Below the pieces are notes generated by a model. It did not search any database. It was not told the origin of the DNA and saw only the letters and a list, made by a program, of their open reading frames with translations. The position numbers were made by a program, and so were the translations under genes. From PCC-7336 sp039817825 (lineage in GTDB: Bacteria > Cyanobacteriota > Cyanobacteriia > Thermostichales > PCC-7336): a DNA stretch of 64,000 bases. Location: NCBI GenBank assembly GCA_039817825.1, contig JBCBVA010000001.1, forward strand, positions 103,476-167,475, in the 5' to 3' direction. Shown here piece after piece: positions 54,275 through 63,568 of the stretch (positions are counted from its first letter, which is position 1; the number at the start of each line of letters is the position of its first letter).

Positions 54275-54416
54275 CACACGTACATGGAAACGCCTACGTA
54301 TAGTCTTTCTAGCGAGAAAGAAACAGCCAATCGCTGAGACACAAGGGGTATATTGCCCTATTCGGCCTCACTCTTAAATCAGATCTGGAGAATGTGCTTA
54401 GGTCGAACCACACCCG

Positions 54417-54719
54417 TCACCCATTGATATAGCGCTGCGCAAACTCATCCCATGAGATATCCGCCTCCAGCACATCTGGAGACTGGGGATTGTACGGAGC
54501 CTTCAGGCGGCTAATTGACACAATCGCTCCACCCTCTGGCAGCACCGGCACATTCAAATCGGCGGCAGTCGGCCGAACGGTTGAACTAGAATAGCCACGA
54601 AAGACCACAATCTCGTCAGCAACCCCATCAACACTGGCCTGCACCACCAAGACTTCATTGGAGCACTCGACAGTGTACGCCTCTAATTTTTCGATTGGCA
54701 GCATCGCGATCCTATCCAT
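54417..54719 (-). CDS. Conserved small protein of unknown function
   Basis: 100 aa, from an ATG at 54719: starts MDRIAMLPIEKLEAYTVECS, then NEVLVVQASVDGVADEIVVFRGYSSS, DLNVPVLPEGGAIVSISRL and ADISWDEFAQRYING. It is a compact beta-rich protein without signal or membrane helix. I recall similar proteins in cyanobacteria and plastids (DUF7734-like), without a known function. Confidence 0.6.
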   Translation of the reverse strand: MDRIAMLPIEKLEAYTVECSNEVLVVQASVDGVADEIVVFRGYSSSTVRPTAADLNVPVLPEGGAIVSISRLKAPYNPQSPDVLEADISWDEFAQRYING

Positions 54720-54737
54720 AACCCTAAATATCTCCAC

Positions 54738-55619
54738 ACCACTTGAACAACCTGAGTTCAGCAGCCCTCATCCCCACCCCTTCTCTCCATCTTGGAAAAG
54801 AGAGCAAGAACCTTAAATACTAATGGTTTCCGCTGCGCTGCGAGGTAAGCATCGTACTCCGTAGCTTTGTCGAACTGGCGTTGAAAATAACTACCTGCCC
54901 CAGAATCGCGCAAGCTCTACCACTCAACCCAAGCCCCGCCATTTTTTAGCCTAGGCTTACAGTACGAAGCTCACCCTGCGGCGCACAAGTGAGGATATTC
55001 CGTTAATAAACCCTATCCTTTACCCCATCTTCATATAAAATTCACAATAGTAGACAGGAGGCTGTGTAGCTCAACACAATGGAACACAGAAAATAACTTT
55101 TTAAACCAAATTACGTGTATGTACTCCTGCTTTTTTCACCTGCTAGGCTAAACTTTACTCGTTTAGTGCACGATTTTTCAGCTTTTTTATCTCAGCATTC
55201 CTTCGTATTGCAAGCACCTAGCAACGGCTTACTAGGCCGGCAACGTCATCGCACATCATCCATGAGAACTTGGATACAGCCATGCTCTCGAAAAAATCGA
55301 ATTGTTACCAATCATTCGTTTTTTTCGTGTTTAAGCATCCTAAAAGTATCGTAGACATCGGGAAGGTAGCGACCCTAGCTGCAAAAACTTGCTAAAAAAG
55401 TCCGTATATGGTGCTTTTACGGGATATGCGTGTATATACTGATATTCGTGGGCTGTTTTGGTATGACATTGTGGAGCCACAAGAGAAATGTGAAGCTTTC
55501 ATCAAGCCGATCCTTGTAGCAAAGTGATTTCTTCACAATAAGCAGCGCTAGGGGAAAGTAGGAGTTCTGGCCGCAGTTGGTTTTTCTACCCTTCTTTATC
55601 ACGACACGAGGTTGGACTA
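54738..55619. other. AT-rich intergenic region before the Crp-family gene
   Basis: 882 bp with lower GC than the flanks. It includes the hairpin repeat at 54765 and many A/T runs (about 55020-55420). A 79-codon rightward frame at 55115-55354 has a hydrophobic start but no ribosome-binding site or family. No RNA gene was recognised. Confidence 0.45.
54765..54817. repeat. Dispersed hairpin repeat, copy 2
   Basis: CCCTCATCCCCACCCCTTCT, then GGAAAAGAGAGCAAGAACC. It aligns with copy 1 at 3551-3602 over its whole length with several changes. Confidence 0.55.
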
Positions 55620-56306
55620 ATGAGCATTGTTTCGATTCGGCAAGCCCCCGAATGGCGGGAAGTCTGTCAGTGGGCAGAGGAACGGTTTCACTCCCGTACC
55701 TTTGCCAAAGACGAGCGTATCCCCACTCGGCCTGGGTTGGTCTATTTAGTGCAGCAGGGAATGGTGCGGTTAGTCAGCATCACTCCCGAACGCCGGGAAG
55801 TATTTGTAGGATTTCACTTCGGTGGCTCTCCGTTTGAAGTGATTGCTCAAGAGCCCTTCCAGTTGCAAGCGTTCAGTCATACGGATTTCACCACTGTGAT
55901 GTGGTTCTACTGGGAAGATTTGCAAGAGTGGCCTCGCCTCTACCAAATTGTCCAGGCTGCATTTCGCCAGCAACTGCAGCGTAAATTGCTGTGGCTGGGT
56001 AACCTCGGCCAACGCCGGGCGATCGATCGCCTCAAAGGATTTTTGACGCTTCTGCTGGAAGAATATGGCGAACCCTCTCAGCACGGTCTGGTACTGCCTT
56101 GGACGCTGACCCACTCTCAGATTGGCGATGCGATTGGGGCAACCCGCGTCACGGTAACTCGCTCTCTCGGTACCCTGCGATCGCGAGGCTTCATCAAGGT
56201 TCTCGATCAAAATCAGTTATGCTTACCAGCCCCAAACTCGGGGACGCAACAGGAGGGGTTTGACGCCCCCCAAACAACGTACGAGCTGTCTCAACCAGGT
56301 GCGTAG
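55620..56306 (+). CDS. Crp/Fnr-family transcription regulator
   Basis: 228 aa. An N-terminal cyclic-nucleotide-binding-like beta barrel (residues about 20-110, PGLVYLVQQGMVRLVSITPERREVF) is followed by a dimer helix and a C-terminal helix-turn-helix: LTHSQIGDAIGATRVTVTRSLGTLRSRGFI. The recognition helix GATRVTVTR resembles that of NtcA (GSTRVTVTR), but the rest is not NtcA. The effector pocket lacks the cAMP-binding residues, so the ligand is unknown. A terminator follows at 56397. Confidence 0.82.
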   Translation: MSIVSIRQAPEWREVCQWAEERFHSRTFAKDERIPTRPGLVYLVQQGMVRLVSITPERREVFVGFHFGGSPFEVIAQEPFQLQAFSHTDFTTVMWFYWEDLQEWPRLYQIVQAAFRQQLQRKLLWLGNLGQRRAIDRLKGFLTLLLEEYGEPSQHGLVLPWTLTHSQIGDAIGATRVTVTRSLGTLRSRGFIKVLDQNQLCLPAPNSGTQQEGFDAPQTTYELSQPGA

Positions 56307-56396
56307 ATGCCCTGCATGTCCCACCCATTCGCTCGGATTTTCGATCGTAATGGGTGAAGTGCTCTAAAAGCCTCTTTCCCTCAAGAGTTCATTGAT

Positions 56397-56430
56397 GTTC
56401 CTGCAGCCTTCGGTTACAGGAACGTTTTAT
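56397..56430 (+). terminator. Rho-independent terminator of the Crp-family gene
   Basis: Stem GTTCCTG / CAGGAAC around a 13-nt loop containing TTCG, then GTTTTAT. It lies about 90 bp after the stop codon of the regulator gene. Confidence 0.65.
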
Positions 56431-56640
56431 GATTAGCGATCCGCTGTAAGGACTGGGGTTTGGAGACAGCTCAAAACCTTGATTGGTCAGGAAAATCACC
56501 TGAGCAGACTGCCGATCGCGATATGACATTGGGGCATGACGATGTCCTAGCGTCGATCGCTCAACTGGCGGAAGCAAGCGTTGGTCGCATCGTTTGGACA
56601 AGTCTCTCGTTTGATAGCCGGTCATCGAGTAATTCTGCCG

Positions 56641-57315
56641 TTAAACGCCCCAGGCAGTTTCGAGCAGTTGCCGCGCGGTATGCAATGAGTCCACCACAGA
56701 ATAAGCTCCCTCAATCACGGCAGGCTCGGGGGGTTGTAAATCGGGAACAACAATGGCGATCGCCCCCGCACGAATTGCGGCAGTAGCACCAGCATTGGAG
56801 TCTTCAAACACTAGACATTGCTGCGGCTCCACCTCCAGTTTGCGCGCCGTCTCGATATAGATATCGGGAGCCGGCTTGTTACGGGCCACTTCATCCCCGG
56901 CGGTACTGTATCGAAAGCGATCCCCAATTCCCGAATTCGCGATACTGAGGGCAGCTTCGGAGCGCAGGCTGGCGGTGGCGATCGCGGTGGGGACCTGCCA
57001 TCGGTCTAGGTAATCGAGTAAGTCATACAATCCCGGTTTCAGAGGAATACCGTCCTCTGCAATGTGCAATCGCCAGTAGCGATCGCGCAGTTCGCGACAG
57101 CGATCGACAGGATAATCACTGCCAAATTGCTCGGCCATAAACCGATCGCAATCATCGTTGCTGCGGCCAACTAACTGCCCGTACTGGCTGGCCTCCAAGG
57201 TAAAGCCGCAGTCGGCAATCGCTAATGTCCAGGCTCGACGGTAAATGGGTTCTGTATCCAGCATGAGACCATCCATATCAAAGATGGCAGCTTTAATGCG
57301 ATCAGGATGCAACAT
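56641..57315 (-). CDS. HAD-superfamily phosphatase (phosphoglucomutase-like)
   Basis: 224 aa. The nucleophile motif DMDGLMLDTE is near the N-terminus; a four-helix cap follows (about 20-90), then motif II PTAIATAS, motif III Lys in EVARNKPAPDIY, and motif IV VFEDSNAGATAAI. This is subfamily IA, like beta-phosphoglucomutase and sugar-phosphate phosphatases. The cap does not specify the substrate. Confidence 0.88.
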   Translation of the reverse strand: MLHPDRIKAAIFDMDGLMLDTEPIYRRAWTLAIADCGFTLEASQYGQLVGRSNDDCDRFMAEQFGSDYPVDRCRELRDRYWRLHIAEDGIPLKPGLYDLLDYLDRWQVPTAIATASLRSEAALSIANSGIGDRFRYSTAGDEVARNKPAPDIYIETARKLEVEPQQCLVFEDSNAGATAAIRAGAIAIVVPDLQPPEPAVIEGAYSVVDSLHTARQLLETAWGV

Positions 57316-58170
57316 TCCAGTTCGTTCTCTAGGGCGATTGCTTTCTCAGGCTCAAGTCAGCGCAACAGCAAGCAGTAGTAGCACGCTCGGACTGACCGTC
57401 GCGTCTGCGACAACTGGCGGGGTTTTCAAGGTAATTTTGACAAGCGATCTAGCCTTTGTCACTGCTAACAAGATTGAAGCGTAGGCAACGACTCTGGAGA
57501 TGACGACAACGTACTTGTAGAGTCGACAATCCGAAAAACAAGTCCGACGATCGGACCCGGCAAGCACTGGTAAGTATGCTATGACGCCATCCACCAGTCT
57601 GGCTGTTATCGGCATCACCCCTTTGAACTGCGTTCAAAGGGGTGATGCCCTCGGGAAAGTGTCAGGGTTCGAGAAATTGACAGGCATTGACATATTTTTA
57701 GAAAAAATCAAACATCAAACCAGTCCTTCTCTGCTGAGTGGTCGACCAATATTCGCGGCTACGATAGCGAGGGGAATACGATCCCCATGTCGGTGCCGAA
57801 CCCCATAGCTCTAGCAAGCCGAGCCAGGTCAAACAGTGTCAAGCAACTGTAGCCCCGCCCCCGCCTATTTCCAAAGTAAGGAATATGTCTAAGCCCGAGG
57901 GTTCTAGACCGGACGGATCGGGGGTGAGCGTGCCCCATTCCAAACCGTTTTGAACGGTACCGACCGGTCAGTTGGCGGTTAGTCAGCTGGAGCTCGCTCG
58001 ATTGGGGCTCAATAGGCAAGCTTGTGATTGCGTTGCGAGACAGAGCTGGGTCCAGACAAGACTGAGCCAGACAAGGCAGGTGCGGCAACAAAAGTAGTTT
58101 GAACGGTGGTCCAATCGACCCGAACAAAGTCGGTTGGACCTGATGCGGACGCAGCGAGGCTGTAATCTAC
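57316..58170. other. 855-bp intergenic region with palindromes
   Basis: There is no convincing gene. It contains the perfect 18-bp-arm palindrome at 57611-57649 and a shorter one, ACCGTT-TTG-AACGGT, at 57944-57958. An 88-codon leftward frame (57352-57618) starts inside the large palindrome and is probably chance. Confidence 0.5.
57611..57649. repeat. Perfect 18-bp inverted repeat, 3-nt loop
   Basis: Arms GGCATCACCCCTTTGAAC and GTTCAAAGGGGTGATGCC around TGC. All 18 positions pair. There is no T tract on either side, so it is not an obvious terminator, and no gene lies within 300 bp on its right. Confidence 0.9.
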
Positions 58171-61131
58171 ATGCAAGAAGCTGGTGCAATGTGGCACAGG
58201 GTTGCGGGGGCATTTACCGCAGCCGGTATTGGCTTCTTGGTTGTGCTCAGCCCAGTAATGGGGCAAGAACCAGCAGAGTGGCAGGTGGAAGGAGTGTTGG
58301 CCGCTCTACAGGATCGGGATGAGACAGTCTGGATTCATGCTCTCGATACATTGGGAGACTTTGAGCTGCTTCCGGCACAGCAACAGGCACTAGTCTCGGA
58401 TACTCGCTACCAAGACATCATCAGCTTTTTAGCAGATACCCAATCCGATCCCCTGCAAGCGTCTGCCCTGCGGGCAATCGCGGTAACCGGTACTGCCTCC
58501 GAACCCACCACGGCCCTCAAAATTCTCCCCCTACTGCAAGATAGCGATGGGGATGTCCGGCAAGCAGCGATCGATGCATTATCGCAGTTGCAAGCCCGCA
58601 GCCACCTGAATCAAATCCTGCCTCGCTTGCGCGATCGCGATTCAGTAGTCCAGCAAGCCGCCATTCGGGCTGTTGGCCACCTAGGCAACCCCCAGCATGC
58701 GTCCCACTTAGAGCCCTTTCTCCTGGCCCCTCCTACCACTGCTGCTCCACAATCGCCCTTAGGCCCGGTCAATGCAGCTCCAGTAGACTTACGCCTGGCC
58801 ACCGTACAGGCACTGGCAGACTTAGGTGCCAGCAACTACAGCGACGATCTCGTGCCATTCTTGCTCAATAGCAATCCTCAACTCCGGCAAGCCGCTAGTC
58901 AGGCCCTCGGTCAGCTCAATGCCAGCGATCGCATTCCCGACTTACTGCAGTTACTAGAAGATCCTCGCTGGCAAGCCAGAGATGCCGCCAGCCAGGCCCT
59001 GGGCCATCTGGGCGCAACCTCCACAATTCCGCACAACACCGCCCTGTTGAACCATCCATCGTGGCCCGTGCGACAAGTCGCCATCCACACCCTGGTGAGA
59101 CTGGACGCCCGCGAGGTCAGTTCGACCATCGCTCGCCTGTTGGCTGACCCTGAAGCCGAGGTGCGGGCAGCCGCAGCAGAAGCCCTGGGTCAACTGGGAA
59201 ACAACACCAATAGCGAGCGTTTACTGCTGCTGTTGCAGGATGATGCAGTCGTCGTTCGTCAAGCCGCGATCGCGGCGATCGGCAAGCTGGGCAATCTCCA
59301 GCCAAACCATTCTCAGCCAGACAATCGCTCAGCGATTCAGGCAGTGACCGTACTGCTGGGCGATCGCGATTCTTCGGTACGGAAAACCACCCTGCGTACC
59401 TTGGCCCAACTGAACGCCCGAGAAACCCGACCGCAAATCGTTGAGTTGCTTCGCGATCGCGATGCAGGCGTGCGGCAAGCGGCCATTCTTGCGCTAGCAA
59501 AACTGGAGGCCCATAACGCCCTTCCTCACCTATTGCCGCTACTGGAGGATACTTCTGCTGCTGTGCAGCAAGCGGCAGGCGAGGCAGTCAGCCAACTCCT
59601 CTGGGGAGAACCTGCTCTAGAGGTAACCTCGACAGCAACTGTTCGAGCGGATCGGCCCGCACTAGCAGAGTCAGACACAAAAGCGATCTCCACCATCCTC
59701 AACCTGCTACACCACCGTCAGTGGAGCATTCGCCAGGTGGGAGTGCAGGTCTTGGGTCGCGTAGAGATACCCGATCGAGTACCGCAGATTTTGGAGCGTC
59801 TGCGCGATCGACACCCAGAGGTACGCCAGACTGCCCTTACCATCTGGGAGCAATTAGCCCCCCATACTGTCCCCACCATTCTCCAGTTATTGGATGGCAC
59901 CTACGATCTGTCTCATACCGATCGCGCCCACTTGCGCTTCCTCGCCTATTACAGCAGCGGCGGAAATCCAGAAGTGATTGCCACCCTCCAATGGCTGGGC
60001 AAGCCGTCCGTCTCACCCACCGTGGCAACCCTCTATCAACGGGTTCAACTATTAGAGCAGTTGTATCTCCTCTGGCCCTCCACGGCAGACGCTCCCGATC
60101 TCCGCTCCGATATGGCCCAGTTAATGGCTCAGTTAGTCAGTGACGGCGACTGGAGATCGGGGTGGATTCAGGGACGAGAGCAGCGATCGCTGCTGGCTAG
60201 GTTAGACGCCCGCCTGCGACAGGATGGTTTTGCTAGCCGTGCTGATACCATTCACGCTGCCCGTAGCGGACTGCAGCTTCAACAGCAACTCATACTGCTG
60301 AGACGCTACCTCATCGGTCATGCCATTACGTGGCTGATGTTGTGGTTGCTTTACCCAATGTGCCTTCCCATTCAGATCTTGGTATGGCATCCGTGGTCGC
60401 GACGCATTTTGGGACACGGATATGTGGGCTGCTTACTAACGTGGGTGCCGATTCTCAGAATTCGTTTGTTTACCAAGTGGGGCGTCAGCAAGCAGGTTCA
60501 CGAAATTGGTGCATTGGCCTGCAGAAAACGCTTCGGGGGGGCAGATCTCTGGCCGGGAGACAGCAACAACAAGAACGAGCGACCCCATTTTGACTATCGC
60601 TTGCATATTGCCTCAACGGTTTTTCCCACATGTCGTATCCAAAAACTATTGCCGAGTACTAAGACAGCCAAGATAACTAGTAAAAGCCTCCATTCCCTAA
60701 AACACTGGTGGTGCTCCCGACCTGTGCTGCTGGTTCATCTGCCTGCAGAAAAGTGCGCTGAAGGAGTGGAAGCAGCCATTCGCGCCGAGGTCAGGCAGGA
60801 GCTTCCCGTAGTCAATCTTGACCCTGGCTTTTTTTCTGGGTTGCTCCATCGTGGTGGTATGTCGATCTGCGTTGAACAGCTAGAGTTTGCTAGTGCTCAA
60901 ACCCATCGCAATATTTATCTATTTGCCAAAAAATATCGGGGAGTGCCAATCCAAGTCACTCTGGAGAGTGGGAATATAAGAAACTCCTCCTACTGCGAAC
61001 AAGCTTCCGAAGGTAAAGCTCCAAGCGTCAATGTTGATAAGGAGCAAAACAATCCCCGTATCTTTGACAAGTCCCGATGGCATCAGGTGGTTGAGAAAAG
61101 TACTCAAACGGATGGAACTAGCCTGAGCTAA
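58171..61131 (+). CDS. HEAT-repeat protein with degenerate ATPase-like tail
   Basis: 986 aa. Residues about 6-32 form a hydrophobic N-terminal segment (AFTAAGIGFLVVLSPVMG) that could be a signal peptide. From about 35 to 620 there are many HEAT repeats of the EVRAAAAEALGQLGN type. A membrane segment follows near 710-740 (AITWLMLWLLYPMCLPIQILV). The region about 850-920 (VLLVHLPAEKCAEGVEAAI, GGMSICVEQLEFASAQTHRNIYLFAKKY) faintly resembles the second half of NACHT/STAND-type ATPase domains in cyanobacterial HEAT proteins, but the expected P-loop (GxxGxGK[ST]) is missing. The tail ends in polar sequence without a known domain. An IS5-family remnant begins 115 bp downstream, so the 3' end may be rearranged. 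Confidence 0.7.
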   Translation: MQEAGAMWHRVAGAFTAAGIGFLVVLSPVMGQEPAEWQVEGVLAALQDRDETVWIHALDTLGDFELLPAQQQALVSDTRYQDIISFLADTQSDPLQASALRAIAVTGTASEPTTALKILPLLQDSDGDVRQAAIDALSQLQARSHLNQILPRLRDRDSVVQQAAIRAVGHLGNPQHASHLEPFLLAPPTTAAPQSPLGPVNAAPVDLRLATVQALADLGASNYSDDLVPFLLNSNPQLRQAASQALGQLNASDRIPDLLQLLEDPRWQARDAASQALGHLGATSTIPHNTALLNHPSWPVRQVAIHTLVRLDAREVSSTIARLLADPEAEVRAAAAEALGQLGNNTNSERLLLLLQDDAVVVRQAAIAAIGKLGNLQPNHSQPDNRSAIQAVTVLLGDRDSSVRKTTLRTLAQLNARETRPQIVELLRDRDAGVRQAAILALAKLEAHNALPHLLPLLEDTSAAVQQAAGEAVSQLLWGEPALEVTSTATVRADRPALAESDTKAISTILNLLHHRQWSIRQVGVQVLGRVEIPDRVPQILERLRDRHPEVRQTALTIWEQLAPHTVPTILQLLDGTYDLSHTDRAHLRFLAYYSSGGNPEVIATLQWLGKPSVSPTVATLYQRVQLLEQLYLLWPSTADAPDLRSDMAQLMAQLVSDGDWRSGWIQGREQRSLLARLDARLRQDGFASRADTIHAARSGLQLQQQLILLRRYLIGHAITWLMLWLLYPMCLPIQILVWHPWSRRILGHGYVGCLLTWVPILRIRLFTKWGVSKQVHEIGALACRKRFGGADLWPGDSNNKNERPHFDYRLHIASTVFPTCRIQKLLPSTKTAKITSKSLHSLKHWWCSRPVLLVHLPAEKCAEGVEAAIRAEVRQELPVVNLDPGFFSGLLHRGGMSICVEQLEFASAQTHRNIYLFAKKYRGVPIQVTLESGNIRNSSYCEQASEGKAPSVNVDKEQNNPRIFDKSRWHQVVEKSTQTDGTSLS

Positions 61132-61247
61132 AAAGCAGCTCAGATCATCCAATCATCTCGGATTGCTCACAATTAAAGCTAATTTACAAAGAGAATCTGA
61201 AGTGATGAGGACATGGGATAGGCCGCGCCTAGGATGAGCGCAAGTGG

Positions 61248-61420
61248 ATGAGTAGAGCCATGAGCCGTTTGCCTCAGGTCGCCAATGCCCATCGAAAAAG
61301 CTATGTCAGCGACCTGAGTGATGCAGAGTGGGAACTGCTAGCAAGTTGGCTCCCGGCGCCCAAAGGCTTCGGTCGTCCCCGAACGGTTGACCTGCAAGAA
61401 ATCATGAATGGCGTTTTCTA
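61248..61420 (+). pseudogene. IS5-family transposase remnant, N-terminus only
   Basis: The frame contains KSYVSDLSDAEWELLASWLP and GRPRTVDLQEIMNGVFY, the start of IS5-family transposases. The usual continuation (LRTGCQWR...) is absent. The similarity stops exactly at TTCTA, where the MITE copy at 61419 begins, and no transposase sequence resumes after it. About 57 of roughly 270 codons remain. No inverted repeats of the IS are visible. Confidence 0.75.
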
Positions 61421-61511
61421 TGGCAATGGCCACACCATTGCGGACATTTCAGCTACGTTCACCCCTGACTGTGCTTGAAAAACTCTGTCCTAACTGAAGT
61501 GGCGACAGCTA
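61419..61511 (-). mobile_element. MITE-like element, copy 4, inside the transposase remnant
   Basis: Reversed relative to copies 1-3: reads TATGGCAATGGCCACACC at its left end and AGCTA at its right. The centre GTTCACCCCTGACTG matches the complement of copy 3. Both ends carry TA, fitting insertion at a TA target in the transposase gene. Confidence 0.75.
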
Positions 61512-61654
61512 CATTGATTAACGGGATAATGGTGAATAGCAAGCTATTTCTGTGTCCTAATTCCATGGGCGGACTACCCACTGTGTCCGAAGTCAACGCA
61601 AGCACTGCGCTGTTTCCGAAGTAACGTTTTCTGTTTTTTTCTCACCATTACCCA

Positions 61655-63568
61655 ATGACATTGGTCTCCAATAATCCCGGTCTTCTGATAGAAAGAGGGG
61701 CCGGTTCTGTATGGGTCGCCTGGGCATTGGGAACGGTGCTCGTTATTGCCATGCAGTTAACGTTTGCAGCCTTTGGAGTAGCGGTTGCAGCAACGGCATC
61801 ATCATTCCGCCTCGGCAGTTCCAATTCAGATTCAACGACGACCGACTTCCCGACCGTGGCTGTGGTCGGAGGGGCTGCACTCGGTACGCTACTGGGTGTC
61901 AATGTCACGTTATTCGCAGCCAGCTTCGCTGCAGCGAAGCTGCTTGCATTTGCCAATGTTGCATCTGGTGCCGTTCTCGGTCTCGGCATTTGGGCAGGGT
62001 ACTTGCTGCTATGTACTTGGGCTAGCTACTCGGCAGCAAACACGGCCCTTTCGGCTGCATCGGCGCTAGTGTTTGGCGGTTTGAACCGTCTGATTCGTAC
62101 CATTGGTAAGGGACTTCAGGGTTCCGATACAGAGCTTTCTAATGGGTCATCATCATCTGCTAAGAGTGCATTGGCTAACTCCGATCGCATGGCCCGCATA
62201 CAGCAGCAGCTAGATTCGTTGCGACAAGCGATCGAGGATGCCTCCGCACAAACCAATTTTGCAGAAGCAAGAGCTGTCACCAGCAGATTTTGGAATTGGT
62301 TATCTGGACGCAAAGCCCAGGAGCCCGAACGCTTCAAATTCAAAACTCTTGATAGAGACTCCATTCGGCGAGAAATCCAGTCATTTTTAGATCATCAACC
62401 GGCCGCGATCGCTGATGCAGACATTCCAGCGATGATAGCCATGTTGGAGGATGTTGCACTGCAGTTTCAAGAGTCCATTCAAGAGGAGTCTGTCCGAGAT
62501 GAGTCCCTTTCAAACAAGGTTGTTCAAGAAGAGGGCGAACAGGACAGCGAGCAAGCATCGCAGTCGACCGAACTAGTACAGGCTGTTTCCGGCGATAGCG
62601 ACACAATGTTTGACAGGGTTGGTCAGCTATTCACAAAGCAGCGATCGCAGGGTTTCAGTGTTTGGGACTCGCTCTCAGACATCGACATTGATTCGTTAGT
62701 GCAAATGTTGGTTTCCAAAGTGGATTTGAGCGATTTGGATATCGAGTCCGCTTGGCAAATGGTTCAATCACTGACATCGATGAAGGACGCTCGCGGGCAG
62801 TCATCCGAACATCGTGTAGCGAATGTGACTGTGCTGGATCTAGAGCACTACTTGTCGGAACTCTATCCCTGGCAACTCAATACGGAATACCTAACGGCAA
62901 CAATGCCAGAAGTTCTGCGCGATCCCGATGCCAATCCCGTGCAGGTATTCGAGCTGCTCAGTGCAATCGATGCGACATCCCTGAGCGGCAATTTAGAGAG
63001 CCACCCAGCAAACCTATCTCCAGATCGCGTCCGAGACCTTTCATTACATCTGGCGGACATCTGCTCGCAAACGCTTGAAACGGCAAAAGCAGATAGCGTT
63101 CGTCATGCCATTTCAGAACTGGATCGCATATTGCTCCGGAGGGAACAGCTTCGCACCGAATCGCAGACATTGGTTGAGGCATCCAACGCCCCTGAGGAGT
63201 TTGAATTCTCGATCGATGACCTGCTGAATGACGTTGAAGCGACCTACAATCCTCAACTGGTCGAGCCTATCTTTGAGGAAATTGCCGCGCGATCGCCGCT
63301 GCAGTGGAGCGAAATTTTAGCCGCCGACGCATCCAAAAACTCTGTCAATTGGAATGACAGTGCCGGCGAGCGACTGTCAAGCCGTATTTCGGCTGCAGTC
63401 AAGCAACGATTGTCCGACCTGCGTACCCGACAGAAGCGGCTCGAAGCAGCGATCGAGACCATCGATCGAAAACTGCAGTCTTATTTGCGATACACGGCGA
63501 TCGATAGGTTAGATCCCCCACGAGTTGAAGACAAGCTCGATCGCCTCATGACTGCCGTATCGCTCTAG
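61655..63568 (+). CDS. Large membrane-anchored protein, unknown; ends at in-frame TAG
   Basis: 637 aa to the TAG at 63566-63568. Three hydrophobic segments lie at about residues 18-47 (VWVAWALGTVLVIAMQLTFA), 66-95 and 100-130. The rest is soluble, acidic and helical, with a linker rich in Glu/Ser (about 275-310) and regions with coiled-coil character (SDLRTRQKRLEAAIETIDRKL). Short similar stretches (VEDKLDRLM, DLLNDV) hint at internal repeats. I do not recognise the family. The frame continues past the TAG (next entry), so the gene is probably interrupted. The ATG at 61655 is preceded by AT-rich sequence and no clear ribosome-binding site. Confidence 0.6.
   Translation: MTLVSNNPGLLIERGAGSVWVAWALGTVLVIAMQLTFAAFGVAVAATASSFRLGSSNSDSTTTDFPTVAVVGGAALGTLLGVNVTLFAASFAAAKLLAFANVASGAVLGLGIWAGYLLLCTWASYSAANTALSAASALVFGGLNRLIRTIGKGLQGSDTELSNGSSSSAKSALANSDRMARIQQQLDSLRQAIEDASAQTNFAEARAVTSRFWNWLSGRKAQEPERFKFKTLDRDSIRREIQSFLDHQPAAIADADIPAMIAMLEDVALQFQESIQEESVRDESLSNKVVQEEGEQDSEQASQSTELVQAVSGDSDTMFDRVGQLFTKQRSQGFSVWDSLSDIDIDSLVQMLVSKVDLSDLDIESAWQMVQSLTSMKDARGQSSEHRVANVTVLDLEHYLSELYPWQLNTEYLTATMPEVLRDPDANPVQVFELLSAIDATSLSGNLESHPANLSPDRVRDLSLHLADICSQTLETAKADSVRHAISELDRILLRREQLRTESQTLVEASNAPEEFEFSIDDLLNDVEATYNPQLVEPIFEEIAARSPLQWSEILAADASKNSVNWNDSAGERLSSRISAAVKQRLSDLRTRQKRLEAAIETIDRKLQSYLRYTAIDRLDPPRVEDKLDRLMTAVSL

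Noticed and set aside
55115..55354. 79-codon rightward frame in the AT-rich region
   Set aside because: No ribosome-binding site and no similarity; its hydrophobic start reflects AT-rich codons.
57352..57618. 88-codon hydrophobic leftward frame
   Set aside because: It begins inside the 18-bp palindrome and shows no family or ribosome-binding site.
57623..57637. LexA box in the palindrome centre (GAAC-TGC-GTTC)
   Set aside because: The spacing is three bases rather than the four of the GAAC-N4-GTTC type, and the whole 18-bp arms pair, which a LexA site does not need.
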